DNA of 64,000 nucleotides from Mesorhizobium sp. (GTDB lineage Bacteria > Pseudomonadota > Alphaproteobacteria > Rhizobiales > Rhizobiaceae), in contig NZ_SUEO01000001.1 of NCBI RefSeq assembly GCF_004962925.1, forward strand, positions 1 through 64,000. The letters run 5' to 3'. Below the pieces are notes generated by a model. That model was given only the letters and a program-made list of their open reading frames with translations, was not told the DNA's origin and ran no database searches. Shown here piece after piece: positions 10,719 through 20,918 of the stretch. Positions within the stretch are counted from its first letter, which is position 1, and every line of letters starts with the position of its first letter. The translations under genes were made by a program, and so were the position numbers.

Positions 10719-10914
10719 AAGAGAACTGCCGAACAGTGAGATTGTTCCTAGTGAAGCGGGCCCTAGGTCTCCTCGCCCTTGAAATGCTTCACACGGCTTT
10801 GATGCACTCCCGAACGGCCTGCGTCGCTACGGGTTTTGGTGTCTTCAGACACCCGTCCGGCATGCTTCTGACTCGCTCCGGTGATTGGGCCGGCAGTAGA
10901 CAACAAACCCGGAG

Positions 10915-11149
10915 CGCTACTCACGGGACCGTAGCACCCCCTCCTCCTTGGCAGCAGCCTCGAAGGCCTGACGGACATCCATCGGGATCGCCCGGTTCTC
11001 AAACGCGTCAACGCAGGCCTGGACCGCCTTCCTCCACAGGTCCACGCTTGGACCACTTCATGAGTTCCTCGGCTGCACCCTCTAGGTGGTTTACTCCCAG
11101 GCCGGTCGGTCTTGACGTACACCGGAGGGGAGAACCAATAGGTAACCAT
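10915..11149 (-). pseudogene. DUF982-family protein, frameshifted
   Basis: Minus-strand pieces FSPPVYVKTDRPG, VNHLEGAAEELMKWSKRGPV and KAVQACVDAFENRAIPMDVRQAFEAAAKEEGVL in different frames form one DUF982-like protein. Confidence 0.6.
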
Positions 11150-12252
11150 TAGGGGAATGTAGGGCGGCTATAGAGCTTCGTCGTCTCTGGTCTTACCAAT
11201 CGCCTCAAGTAATGAAGCTAGGGTTGGGCTTAGCTCTGTGTCGACTGGCCCAAACAGCTTCTGTACATGACAACGATTGTCTTCGGTTCCGATCGACTCC
11301 CGAACGGCGGGACTTATGCCCAGCTATGTCGCGCTTTATCATGTCAGCCGAGGTCCCCGGCCTTTTGCGTAACCCGCAGATGGGAATGGTTGCATTAGGG
11401 GAACAAATGCAGGTCCACGTCGGTTAAAGACGTGCAGATCCGTCTCGGTGCAGCCACTGTCGAGGTCCGTCGCCAATTCCTCTCGGTGGGCGGACCTCCA
11501 ACGATAGTTACAGCGGGACTAAAAAGTAGGCCCAATCTCGCGCTCCAGGGCGACGCGGGCCTTCCGTAAGAGACGAGCAGCCGCTCCAGTAGGCCTTCAT
11601 CCAATTCATGCTAGGCCGAAACGCCGGTCGTGCTCAACGATCCGGTCCTGTATCGACACTACGGCTTCATAACGAGCTACAAGGCTCGTGAGGACTTCCT
11701 GATGATCGGAGGTCATACGCTGCCCGTTCTGGGCAGGGAGCGGGCATCAAGCTTAAGGCGTTCATAAAGAACGGCCTCGTCGAACTCGCCGTCCGAGAAC
11801 AGTGCCATTACGCTCACGCTCAGGCGCTTCGCCTGCATGCTACTAAACGGAGATACCTGTCTCGGCGCAGACACGATCAAAGACCTGCTTCAACAAAGCC
11901 AGGTCGCTGGGATAGGCAATGCCACTCATTGAGCTGGTGTTACTGACCATAGCTGTTCCTCCCATTAGGGCGGAAGCGTGGCCGTCGCTCAACGGCGATG
12001 CCCATGATGTAAATCGCCGATGGAAGCAGGCTACTCCGATTCATGCGGAGAGTCTGGGAAAGGGCTGCTAGAGTTCTGCTCACCGAAGTCGCGCCTCCCG
12101 AGACAGAACCCAAGCAGCGATCCTTGGGTCATTCCTAAAGAAATCAAGAGTTGGAAACGTACCAAACAGAGGATGGGGATGTTTGGTATTCAGTGAGGCG
12201 CTTTCTATGGACACGCTCAAGTGGCTTCTCAGCTGCTGAACTGCGGCATGCA

Positions 12253-14181
12253 CTAAATCGCCACCTGTGTCCCGATCTCGACGACGCGTCCGGTCGGGAT
12301 CTGGAAATATTCCGTTGCGTCGGCCGCCGTGCGCGCCAGCCCGATGAACAGCTTGTCCTGCCAGACCGGCATGCCGGAATTGGGCGAGGCCTTGAGCGAG
12401 CGCCGCGACAGGAAGAAAGAGGTCGTCATGATGTCGAATTTCCAGCCCTGCTTGCGGCAGATCGCCAGCGCACGCGGAATGTTTGGCTGCTCCATGTAGC
12501 CGAAGGTCAGCGTCACCCGCATGAACAGCTCGTTCACGGTCTCCATCTTGACCCGGTCACTGTCGGGCACGACGGGTTGTTGCGCCGTCACCACCGAGAG
12601 GATGACATTCTGTTCGTGCAGCACCTTGTAGTGCTTCAGGCTGTGCATCAACGCGGTCGGCGCGCTGGCGGGATCGCTGGTCAGGAACACGGCCGTACCG
12701 GACATCAGCTGCGGTTTCCTCTTCAACAGATTGCCTGCAAGGGACTCGAGCGGAATCTCGTTCCTGCGCGTCTTGTCGAATAGATACCTGGTGCCTCTTA
12801 TCCAAGTCCACATGGTCATCACGATCACTGCGGCAATGGCAAGCGAGGCCCAGCCGCCTTCGAGTACCTTGACGATGTTGGCTGCAAAGAAGCCGGTATC
12901 GATGAAGACGAACACCGCCATTAAGGCTATCGCGACGCCGAGCGGCCATTTCCAGATGCGCGTCATGACGACATAAAGCAGTATGTTCGTCACCAGCATG
13001 TTGCCTGTCACCGAAATGCCGTAGGCCGAGGCAAGCTTGCTGGATTCGCCAAAGCCGACCACCAGCAGCATCACCACGAGCGCCAGTAGCATGTTGACGC
13101 GCGGCATGTAGATCTGGCCGGATTGTCTTTCCGACGTATGCAGGATTTCCAGGCGCGGCAGCATGTTGAGCTGCACTGCTTGCCTGGTCAGCGAGAAAGC
13201 GCCGGAGATCACCGCCTGGCTGGCGACCACGGTCGCCGCCGTCGCCAGCACCACCATCGGGATAAGCATCCAGCCTTCGTTCATCTCGAAGAAGGGATGA
13301 CCGACGACACCGCCATTCGCCAGCACGAAGGCGCCTTGCCCGACATAGTTGAGCAACAGGCAAGGAAACACGATGGCCAGCCAGGCAAGCACAATCGGCT
13401 TGCGCCCGAAATGGCCGAGGTCGGCATAGAGCGCCTCAGCGCCGGTGACGGCGAGAAAAACCGCACCAACCGTGACGAAGGTGACTTCGGGCGAGTTGAT
13501 CAGGAATGACACGATGTAATGCGGGCTGATTGCCAGCAGGATTTCCGGGTCGTCCATGATGTGGTTGAGGCCGGAAAGGCCGATGGCCAGGAACCACAGC
13601 GCGGTAACGGGCCCGAACACCAATCCTACGCCGCCGGTGCCAAACCGCTGTACCGCGAACACGACCGCCAGAATGGCCAGTGTCAGCGGCACCACATAGG
13701 GCTGGAATGTCGGCGTGACGACATTCATACCTTCGACCGCCGACAGCACCGAGATCGCCGGCGTAATGACTGCGTCGCCGAAAAAAAGCGCCGCGCCGAC
13801 AATGCCGATGCCGAGGATCACCGCCGAGCGCGTCGGGAAACTGTTGCGCGCCAGCGCCATAAGCGACAGCACCCCGCCCTCGCCGCGATTGTCGGCACGG
13901 AGCACGAACATGATGTATTTGATGGTGACGGTGATCGTCAGCGACCAGATGATCAGCGAGAGTACGCCGAGGATGTCGCCACGGTTGGCGACGTTGCCAC
14001 CGGCCGATGCGTGCAACGCCTCTCGGAATGCATAGATCGGGCTGGTGCCGATATCGCCGTAAACCACGCCGAGCGCGCCCAACATCAGCACCTTGGTGCT
14101 GTGCTGCTCGACCTCAGAATGGCTCGATTGTTCGACAGATTCTGCCTCGTTACCAGCATTGGTAAGGGCCATGGACGACAC
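12253..14181 (-). CDS. kup: Kup-family low-affinity potassium transporter
   Basis: 642 aa; LGALGVVYGDIGTSPIYAFREALH, ADNRGEGGVLSLMALA, TGAEALYADLGHFGRKPI. Confidence 0.97.
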   Translation of the reverse strand: MSSMALTNAGNEAESVEQSSHSEVEQHSTKVLMLGALGVVYGDIGTSPIYAFREALHASAGGNVANRGDILGVLSLIIWSLTITVTIKYIMFVLRADNRGEGGVLSLMALARNSFPTRSAVILGIGIVGAALFFGDAVITPAISVLSAVEGMNVVTPTFQPYVVPLTLAILAVVFAVQRFGTGGVGLVFGPVTALWFLAIGLSGLNHIMDDPEILLAISPHYIVSFLINSPEVTFVTVGAVFLAVTGAEALYADLGHFGRKPIVLAWLAIVFPCLLLNYVGQGAFVLANGGVVGHPFFEMNEGWMLIPMVVLATAATVVASQAVISGAFSLTRQAVQLNMLPRLEILHTSERQSGQIYMPRVNMLLALVVMLLVVGFGESSKLASAYGISVTGNMLVTNILLYVVMTRIWKWPLGVAIALMAVFVFIDTGFFAANIVKVLEGGWASLAIAAVIVMTMWTWIRGTRYLFDKTRRNEIPLESLAGNLLKRKPQLMSGTAVFLTSDPASAPTALMHSLKHYKVLHEQNVILSVVTAQQPVVPDSDRVKMETVNELFMRVTLTFGYMEQPNIPRALAICRKQGWKFDIMTTSFFLSRRSLKASPNSGMPVWQDKLFIGLARTAADATEYFQIPTGRVVEIGTQVAI

Positions 14182-14336
14182 TCCGATAAGCGGGCGGTGC
14201 TCTACGCTTGCTGCACTGCAATATCAAGTGCCGTCACGTAATGTCTGCGTCTCGGTATTGCCTATCGCTCGTCGGCTTCGCAGACTCGTCAGCCCCGAAG
14301 CGGCTTGGGAATTTTTGCGAGACTATGCTGAAGCTC

Positions 14337-14527
14337 CGTCCGCCAAACCATTCCGGATGTATCACCGGCCGGAACCAGAGGACCTAGAGGCTCGAGCATC
14401 TAGGGGCTAACAACGCCTATTTCTCCAGCGTGCCATGATTCTCCAAGCCCTGCCAGCCCAAGACATCAGCGACCGGTCACGGTTTCTGTCCGCCGGAAGC
14501 GCGCGTCAAGATCCGAGTGATCGTCGT
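14337..14527 (+). repeat. dispersed intergenic repeat, copy 2 (best palindromic core CCTAGAgGCTCGAGCaTCTAGG)
   Basis: gtccgccaaaccattccggatgtatcaccggccggaaccagaggacctagaggctcgagcatctaggggctaacaacgcctatttctcc...; aligned by eye to copies 1 and 3. Confidence 0.8.
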
Positions 14528-15096
14528 GCAGAAGATCGCATATTTGCATGGCGACTGCGCTGCGAAAAATGAGCGAAGCCATGAACGAACTCGAAGACAC
14601 CCCATTAAAAACCTGGGCGCCGTTCGCCCTCCAGATTTGATGGGGATCGCGCCAATTGCAGAGCTTAGTGACCAGCAGCCAATGCTGGAGTCAGGCCGAA
14701 ATGCTGACTGCTGCTTTGAGGCTCGGATTATAAGAAGCAGACCTTCGGGCCCCCAGGGGCACCGACGTGATCTGACCCAGAGCAGCCATTCCCGAGGTGG
14801 AATCGGATTTCGGGATGCCGAAGTTCACCCACTGACAGTCATGACCCGCCGGCCGGTATTCACCTCCCAGTGAGCTCATGGCCAACCGGAGCATGAATCT
14901 CTCTGACTCGCCAACGATCAATAACGGGGCCCGAATCACAGGGACCGGCAATTAACAAGTTATCTTGGACCAATCCATCCATTAATGGCCCGAGCTGATG
15001 GTTTCAGATAGACGGCGCGTTCGAAGCTCGTGGATGTTCCTTGCAAAATTTCACACGGGAATCCATTCTGCTCTAAATTGAACGACGGGGCTGGAA

Positions 15097-16230
15097 ATGG
15101 GGTTCGTAGATATCCTGGGTAAAGTCGACATCTTTCAATATTGGCCTCACGGCTCATCGGACGTTGACACCTTGAAGTTCGTTCCCGACCTTGCGTCGGC
15201 TCAGTATTTCGTGAACGGCACCACGAGGAATGTTGGGGCGTTTTTTGAAAGAGGCGGCACGTTTCAACCCGATGACAATAATCCAGGCGAAGAGAAATTC
15301 AGGTCGATCCTGCGTAAAGCCGGAGGAGTGTCGCTCTCGGTTCGGCTGCAGGGCATCGATGCGCCTGAGACTCACTACTCGCCCAACTATCGTGAAGGCA
15401 TGTTTGATGGCGACTACGCCAAATGGATCGCCAAGCACATCGCTCGGCAAAATTCTTACCGTCAGCCATACGGAAAGCTCTGCACCGATTTGTTCGCCAA
15501 CGGCCTGAGGGCACTGCTTGGCATCGGCTCGTTCAACTCGGCCACGCCGGAAGTTCTGGTCCCCGCGAAGGTTAGAATCCTGGCCGACGGCATCAATGGC
15601 TCAGTCGATGTCTACGGCCGAGTGATCGGATACGTCACTCTCATCGGCAATGGCCAAGAGATTGTCTTGAACGATTATGCTCTGTCACAGGGTTTCGCCT
15701 TCTGCTCGTTCTACGGCAGCATGGCAATCGACGAAATGAAGCGACTTACCGATCTCTTTGCGTCACACGGTGCAGGCGGCGCTCCCAGATCGCAACTGAG
15801 AAGCAATGTCTCGAGCCAGCTTCGCGATTTCGAGCCCGAGCTCTGGACGACAAAGTCTATGCGCGACACCGATCGCGACGACAATGGGGTGGACTCCTTC
15901 CGTTCAAGATGTTTCGATCCGAAGCTGTTTCGACGATGCGTCGATTGGGTCGGGCGCAAAGAAGCGCTTGGTGAGTCAACCACGCTGCTAGACTACATGC
16001 GATCCAACGATGAGCAGATCGTATTGCTGAGCGACTTCTTGGCAGCAAAAGGCGATTGGAACAAATCACGGAAATTCGCGATGGGCTCTCTAATCACGAA
16101 AGAAGGTGCGTTCGCCTACAAGACGGGCGAAGTCGTTTTTGAGTCGCGCCCTATTGAGATCGTCAACGACCAACGTGAGCCCTTGCCGGAGAGCTTCCTC
16201 ACACCGTATGACGTGGGTGTACTGCCTTGA
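15097..16230 (+). CDS. staphylococcal nuclease (SNase/TNase)-like protein
   Basis: 377 aa with SVRLQGIDAPETHYSP, DVYGRVIGYV, LNDYALSQGFAFCSFYG, typical SNase-fold motifs. Confidence 0.75.
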   Translation: MGFVDILGKVDIFQYWPHGSSDVDTLKFVPDLASAQYFVNGTTRNVGAFFERGGTFQPDDNNPGEEKFRSILRKAGGVSLSVRLQGIDAPETHYSPNYREGMFDGDYAKWIAKHIARQNSYRQPYGKLCTDLFANGLRALLGIGSFNSATPEVLVPAKVRILADGINGSVDVYGRVIGYVTLIGNGQEIVLNDYALSQGFAFCSFYGSMAIDEMKRLTDLFASHGAGGAPRSQLRSNVSSQLRDFEPELWTTKSMRDTDRDDNGVDSFRSRCFDPKLFRRCVDWVGRKEALGESTTLLDYMRSNDEQIVLLSDFLAAKGDWNKSRKFAMGSLITKEGAFAYKTGEVVFESRPIEIVNDQREPLPESFLTPYDVGVLP

Positions 16231-16296
16231 CGGGCCGGAGAGGCGATGAGGCGCACCAATCGCCGAGATGAGCGCGCTGTCCGGCCGTGCAATCCC

Positions 16297-18027
16297 TCAT
16301 GTCTTACCCATTTCGCCCAGGGCCATTAATGTAAGGGCCGCCAAAGTCAGCACAGGATTTGTCGCCGATCCCGTCGGGAAAACGCTGGCTCCTACGACAA
16401 AAAGGTTTTTGTGGTTGTGACACCTTCCGAATTTGTCGACGACAGAGTCGCTGGGATTTTTTCCCATACGACATGTGCCCATGGGATGCGCTGCCGTGTT
16501 CCAATCATCGAGGGGGAATTTCTCCTCCCCGACGTGACTTGCCCCCATGGCGGCAAATAATTCTTTTGATATCCGGTATCCTTGCTGTAGCGCCTCTTGG
16601 GTGTATTTGTGAACAGCGTAGTGGATCTTAGGTCGGCGAATTCCAAGATCGTCCAGTTTGTCTGACAGCTCAACTCGATTGTCAGGCTGAGGAAGCTGTT
16701 CGGCCGAGAACCCGAAACGGACCAACCTCGTCAGCTTGTCGACGGTCTTATGTCTCAGAGTCTTTCCAATACTAAAAGTGGATGGTTCGGCCGGGTTTAG
16801 ATTCTCTTCGACAACCGACGTTGGATTTCCTGCGCGACCCCAGCCGTCATTACCCAACGTGAGGCGGAAAGAAGCGAATTTAGACCGGTAATTCCCGTCC
16901 CGAAGTGAATCAATTCCGCAGAGTGTTTGTGGCCCTCGGAAAGGGAATATGGCTTCAGGGGCTAGGGCTAGGCACTCGCCTTGTATGTGATCCATCAAAT
17001 GCTTGCCCACATACGGATCATCTTCAGCGTAGAGGCCGGAGTTGAACAAAATTTTTGGTGTCTCGATAGGATTGGCCGCCAAAATCACAGTAGTACCGGT
17101 GACAGCCCGCTCCATCTGCGGGCTCTCGGAGTCCCACTGCTTGTAGAGAACTCGAGAGATGTGACCGTCGGGGGAAGCATCTAATTTGGTAACCACGCAG
17201 CCAGTACGGATCTCCACACCATTGCGAGCGGCCCGCTTGAGGTGAACGGTTGCATCGTACTTGGCGCCCGTCGGACACAGGGGAATGCAGTTGTGATTGC
17301 CTTCGCACGCCGGCCTGCCGTCATAGGCCTCCGTATTCCGCGCCTGTGCCATGGTGATAATCTCGACCGGAAGCTCTTCACCATCCAATATTACTGTCTT
17401 CGCTCCCATGCGGGTGATTAGCGTCAGATCGCTGTAGCTTTTCGGCTGCCCAGGCATGGGGTATTTGGCGCCGTCGCGAGGGGTCAGCGCCTCCCATTCC
17501 TCGGCATTGCCGCTAACGCCGAGCTCATGCTCTGCTTTCAGATACCACGGCTTCAGATCATCGTACGACAGTGGCCAGTCAACAACGTTTGCTCCGCCGT
17601 AATCGTCGGGTGAGACCTTCGAGAGATATTTTGACCTTAGTTGAAAATCCCCCGGCATCATTCTAGGAGTGTTGCCCCGCCAGGCCCAGGTTGAGCCCCC
17701 CGCCAACCGCTGGTAGTAGCCCTTGAATGTTAAGAGGGATTTCACGGCGTCGGGCTGATCAAAATAGATCCTCGTGTCAGCCGAGCCGGGGCTTGGATAG
17801 TACCTTATACCGGCAGTGCGGAGGTAAGGAGTATTCCACGACTTGCCAGGAGCCGGATCCCAGACCCGCCGGAACTGCTCACGCTGGGCCACTCCCAAGC
17901 CGTTTTGTGCAGCTTCAAGGACCAGGATCTTCCTGCCTGTCTCTGAAAGGCCCGCCGCGCACAATGCTCCGGCAACTCCGGAGCCGATGATGACCATATC
18001 ATATTCAGCCATCTGGTAGCTCCACAA
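16297..18027 (-). CDS. GMC-family FAD oxidoreductase (sugar/polyol dehydrogenase large subunit type)
   Basis: 576 aa; MVIIGSGVAGALCAAGLSETGRKILVLEA, CEGNHNCIPLCPTGAKYD, AAHPMGTCRMG, NLFVVGASVFPTGSATNPVLTLAALTLM. Confidence 0.9.
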   Translation of the reverse strand: MWSYQMAEYDMVIIGSGVAGALCAAGLSETGRKILVLEAAQNGLGVAQREQFRRVWDPAPGKSWNTPYLRTAGIRYYPSPGSADTRIYFDQPDAVKSLLTFKGYYQRLAGGSTWAWRGNTPRMMPGDFQLRSKYLSKVSPDDYGGANVVDWPLSYDDLKPWYLKAEHELGVSGNAEEWEALTPRDGAKYPMPGQPKSYSDLTLITRMGAKTVILDGEELPVEIITMAQARNTEAYDGRPACEGNHNCIPLCPTGAKYDATVHLKRAARNGVEIRTGCVVTKLDASPDGHISRVLYKQWDSESPQMERAVTGTTVILAANPIETPKILFNSGLYAEDDPYVGKHLMDHIQGECLALAPEAIFPFRGPQTLCGIDSLRDGNYRSKFASFRLTLGNDGWGRAGNPTSVVEENLNPAEPSTFSIGKTLRHKTVDKLTRLVRFGFSAEQLPQPDNRVELSDKLDDLGIRRPKIHYAVHKYTQEALQQGYRISKELFAAMGASHVGEEKFPLDDWNTAAHPMGTCRMGKNPSDSVVDKFGRCHNHKNLFVVGASVFPTGSATNPVLTLAALTLMALGEMGKT

Positions 18028-18676
18028 TTGTACCGATATCCGGAAGCAAAAGGTCAGTCGAAATAGGCAGAAGCGAATACGCAGCGCCCGCGTCCAATTT
18101 AATACCTGGCTTATTTACCCAATATCCATGAGAAAAGCTTGAGTATCCCGGAACAGGGGCGCCAATCAGCTTCCAAATTGCGGAATATTGATACTGCCCA
18201 AGGTCGCCGCCAAGTTGCCCGTTGTTTCTTCCAGTCTTGACGTCTGGCTTGGTTCTTGGGTCGTCGATAGTTGATAAGAGCCAAATCTTAACAACCTGAC
18301 GGGCGGCTACACGTAGCCGCTCCGCTGCCGGATCCATTGCTGCAAGCTTTTCCGACAGTACTAGCTCATGATCTGGCTTATCTTCAACCTCTCGCCACGC
18401 TACGAGCAGTTCACGGAATTCTGCTGGATAGCTGGAGCGCAACCGCTCAAAATAAATCTCGTAGAGCTTAAGCCGCACGCCTAAGGCGTCATTTTGTTCG
18501 ACCATTGCGGGCAGTTCGGCTGCGGTCAAACCCGTCAGCGTGACGGACAGGGCAATAAATGCCTCATGATCGGTGGCGTTTGCTCCTTGCGCGGCAGTGC
18601 CGACTAAAGCAGTCGCGCCGCCTAGCGCTATGGCAGTCGCGCCCTTCATGAATACTCGGCGATTGGTTTCTACCAT
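18005..18676 (-). CDS. TAT-exported small subunit of an FAD dehydrogenase (sorbitol/gluconate dehydrogenase subunit type)
   Basis: 223 aa; N-terminal NRRVFMKGATAIALGGATALVGTAAQGANA; 23-nt overlap with the GMC gene. Confidence 0.75.
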   Translation of the reverse strand: MVETNRRVFMKGATAIALGGATALVGTAAQGANATDHEAFIALSVTLTGLTAAELPAMVEQNDALGVRLKLYEIYFERLRSSYPAEFRELLVAWREVEDKPDHELVLSEKLAAMDPAAERLRVAARQVVKIWLLSTIDDPRTKPDVKTGRNNGQLGGDLGQYQYSAIWKLIGAPVPGYSSFSHGYWVNKPGIKLDAGAAYSLLPISTDLLLPDIGTIVELPDG

Positions 18677-18859
18677 TTGCCCCCCACGCGACTAATCGCG
18701 CGCCTTAGGTTTTATTGCGCAAATTACCAATTCCCCGCGCAACATGGATAATAAAACTCCCAAGATCCCAAGTTATACCTACCGACGTCTAACGTAAAGG
18801 GGATCGACGTCAGGATGGATCACTTGGCTATCCGGGCCGTATTCACCTTCTTCGGTTCC

Positions 18860-19100
18860 CTAGCCCAGTTCGAAATCGGATGGGGCCATTTGCAATGTCG
18901 AGTGTCGGCTCTTCCAGGATTTCGCGGCATCAAAATTCGAAACGGGGGCTAGGTTCGCAAAAGTCCCTCCCGAAACCGGTGTAAGGCGCTGCGGGATCCG
19001 TGCGTAGAAGAGGCCGCCGAGCAGGCCGAGCAACGCGTAGAGCACGAACATGGCCTTGATGCCGGTGAGTTGGTCGAGGCTGGATGGAGCAACAAGATCA
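18860..19100 (-). pseudogene. MFS transporter fragment
   Basis: LTGIKAMFVLYALLGLLGGLFYARIPQRL-like TM segment split over two frames; no full ORF. Confidence 0.35.
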
Positions 19101-19292
19101 GGGATTGCCGAAGCGAGGGCGCCTCGTTATGTCGGCCACGACTACGCGACGCCACCGACAGCCGCGGATAACGAAAGTCCCTCCGATTCAGCTTAGCTGA
19201 AAAGCAGTTTTGTCTTGTGTAACAAACTGCGTAACAGCTGACGCGAAAAGCTCAATCTTTTCAGCAGCCTAGATATGAAAACGAAAGACGCT

Positions 19293-19434
19293 TGGTCCGC
19301 CAACCAGTTGTAGGCCTGTTGCACGGGCTAGAACCAGAGGACCAAGAGGGTCAAGCATCTAGTGGCTAACAACGCCCTATTTCTTTCAGCGTGGCATGAT
19401 TCTCCAAGGCCTACCAGCCCCCTGACGCCCGGTC
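19293..19434 (+). repeat. dispersed intergenic repeat, copy 3 (most degenerate)
   Basis: gggctagaaccagaggaccaagagggtcaagcatctagtggctaacaacgccctatttctttcagcgtggcatgattctccaaggcctaccagccc. Confidence 0.7.
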
Positions 19435-19553
19435 CACCGCTCCCGCGTCGCCGCCACGTAGCGCGCATCGACCTGGGACCTCTCCGCCGGACGCGCGGTT
19501 GCCCGCCACAGGATTGGGCCGCGGTTCGCCGCAGCTGACAGGCTCGTTCCGTG

Positions 19554-20918
19554 CTATTGAACTCGAGCCGACCCTCTTGCTTTCTCCATGCTCGGCACCG
19601 CTAACTTCCTCAACCGAGCGAGCTCGAAAGGTTCTAAAGGCACGATCGGCTTTTGGGCCGTGACCATATCGGCGACTAAATGGGCTGCCCCCGGCCCGAT
19701 CCCAAATCCATGGCCCGAGAAACCGCTGGCGATTACTAAGCCCGAAATCTCGTCGACCTTATCGATCACGGGCACCGCATCTGGCGTAACATCGATGGCG
19801 CATCCCCAGCTTTCTTTGACCTTGGCATTGGCAAACTCGGGGAAAACTTTCCTTAGGTTGCTCAGCCCCTCGCTAAGGATTTTTTCCGAAGGCTTTGGGT
19901 TGAGAACCCGGGTTGTTTCAAAGGGGGTGACCTGATCCGATTGCCACCTTTTCGGGGTGTTCATTTCCCTAAAGAACTGACTGCTGAAGCGAAGCCGTAT
20001 TTCATTCCCTTCCGACCGAAAGGCGGGAAGAAACTGGAAGAACAAACGGAAGCTATCCGGAACGATTTGCGCGATGTTCGCGTTTTTCTGCGCAATTGTA
20101 TAGCCACCGTCAAGGCGCTTGCGAAAAGCGAAATCCCGACCTGCGACCGCACACTCAGGAGGTCCGTCGAGCCGCTGCGTGCGCATGACCGATCCGATAA
20201 CTTTCAATTGCGGGAAATCGATTCCCAAGTTGCCGCAGAATAGTCTAGTCCAGGCGCCGGTCGCCAGGACGACGGATTTGCAGCGAATCTCGCCATGCTC
20301 CGTTACGACGGAATGGACTGAGCCCGCCCCTGTTTCAATGCACCGCACGGCACAATCTTCAATGATCTGCCCGCCACGTGTGCGTAATGAAGCCGCCATG
20401 GCTTGCGTCGCCATGGAAGGTTCGGCGCGTCCATCGCTTTTGGTAAACAGCGCACCTTCCCAATGACCCTTGAGCGTCGGGAAACGCTCTTTCAAACCAC
20501 TTTGCCTAAGTAGGGAGGAATCGAGATCATGCTCCTTGGCGAATGCTAGCCATTCTTCATACTTTTGGATGTCCTTCTGGTCTTTGCACAAATAGTAGAT
20601 GCCGGTTTCGCGGAATCCTGTCTCGATACCTGTAAGCGCGTTCATTCCAGCCCATAGCTTTGTGCTGGCGATAGCCAAAGGTATCTCCGCCGGATCGCGC
20701 CCCATCTTGCGCACCCATCCCCAATTGCGGCTGGATTGCTCGCATGCAACATGGCCTTTTTCACAAACGACGACCGACAACCCTCGTTGTGCAAGGAATA
20801 GGGCGGTGGCGGTTCCGATGATGCCAGCGCCTACAACAACGACGTCCGTTCTCGCGGGTATCGGCGTGGGCGTCTGAGTTCTGAGGCGAGACATGGTGGA
20901 AACGCTCGGATCGGTCAT
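19554..20918 (-). CDS. DAO-family FAD oxidoreductase (glycine/D-amino-acid/secondary-amine oxidase type)
   Basis: 454 aa; DVVVVGAGIIGTATALFLAQRGLSVVVCEKGHVACEQSSRNWGWVRKMGRDPAEIPLA, GLVIASGFSGHGFGIGPGAAHLVADMV. Confidence 0.9.
   Translation of the reverse strand: MTDPSVSTMSRLRTQTPTPIPARTDVVVVGAGIIGTATALFLAQRGLSVVVCEKGHVACEQSSRNWGWVRKMGRDPAEIPLAIASTKLWAGMNALTGIETGFRETGIYYLCKDQKDIQKYEEWLAFAKEHDLDSSLLRQSGLKERFPTLKGHWEGALFTKSDGRAEPSMATQAMAASLRTRGGQIIEDCAVRCIETGAGSVHSVVTEHGEIRCKSVVLATGAWTRLFCGNLGIDFPQLKVIGSVMRTQRLDGPPECAVAGRDFAFRKRLDGGYTIAQKNANIAQIVPDSFRLFFQFLPAFRSEGNEIRLRFSSQFFREMNTPKRWQSDQVTPFETTRVLNPKPSEKILSEGLSNLRKVFPEFANAKVKESWGCAIDVTPDAVPVIDKVDEISGLVIASGFSGHGFGIGPGAAHLVADMVTAQKPIVPLEPFELARLRKLAVPSMEKARGSARVQ

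Noticed and set aside
11212-12200. Short ORFs such as 11212-11427 and 11395-11604
   Set aside because: No recognisable protein character; region looks like degraded sequence.
12557-13509. Long antisense ORFs inside kup (for example 12557-13363 minus, 13123-13509 plus)
   Set aside because: Arg/His-rich shadow ORFs in high-GC coding sequence; kup frame explains the region.
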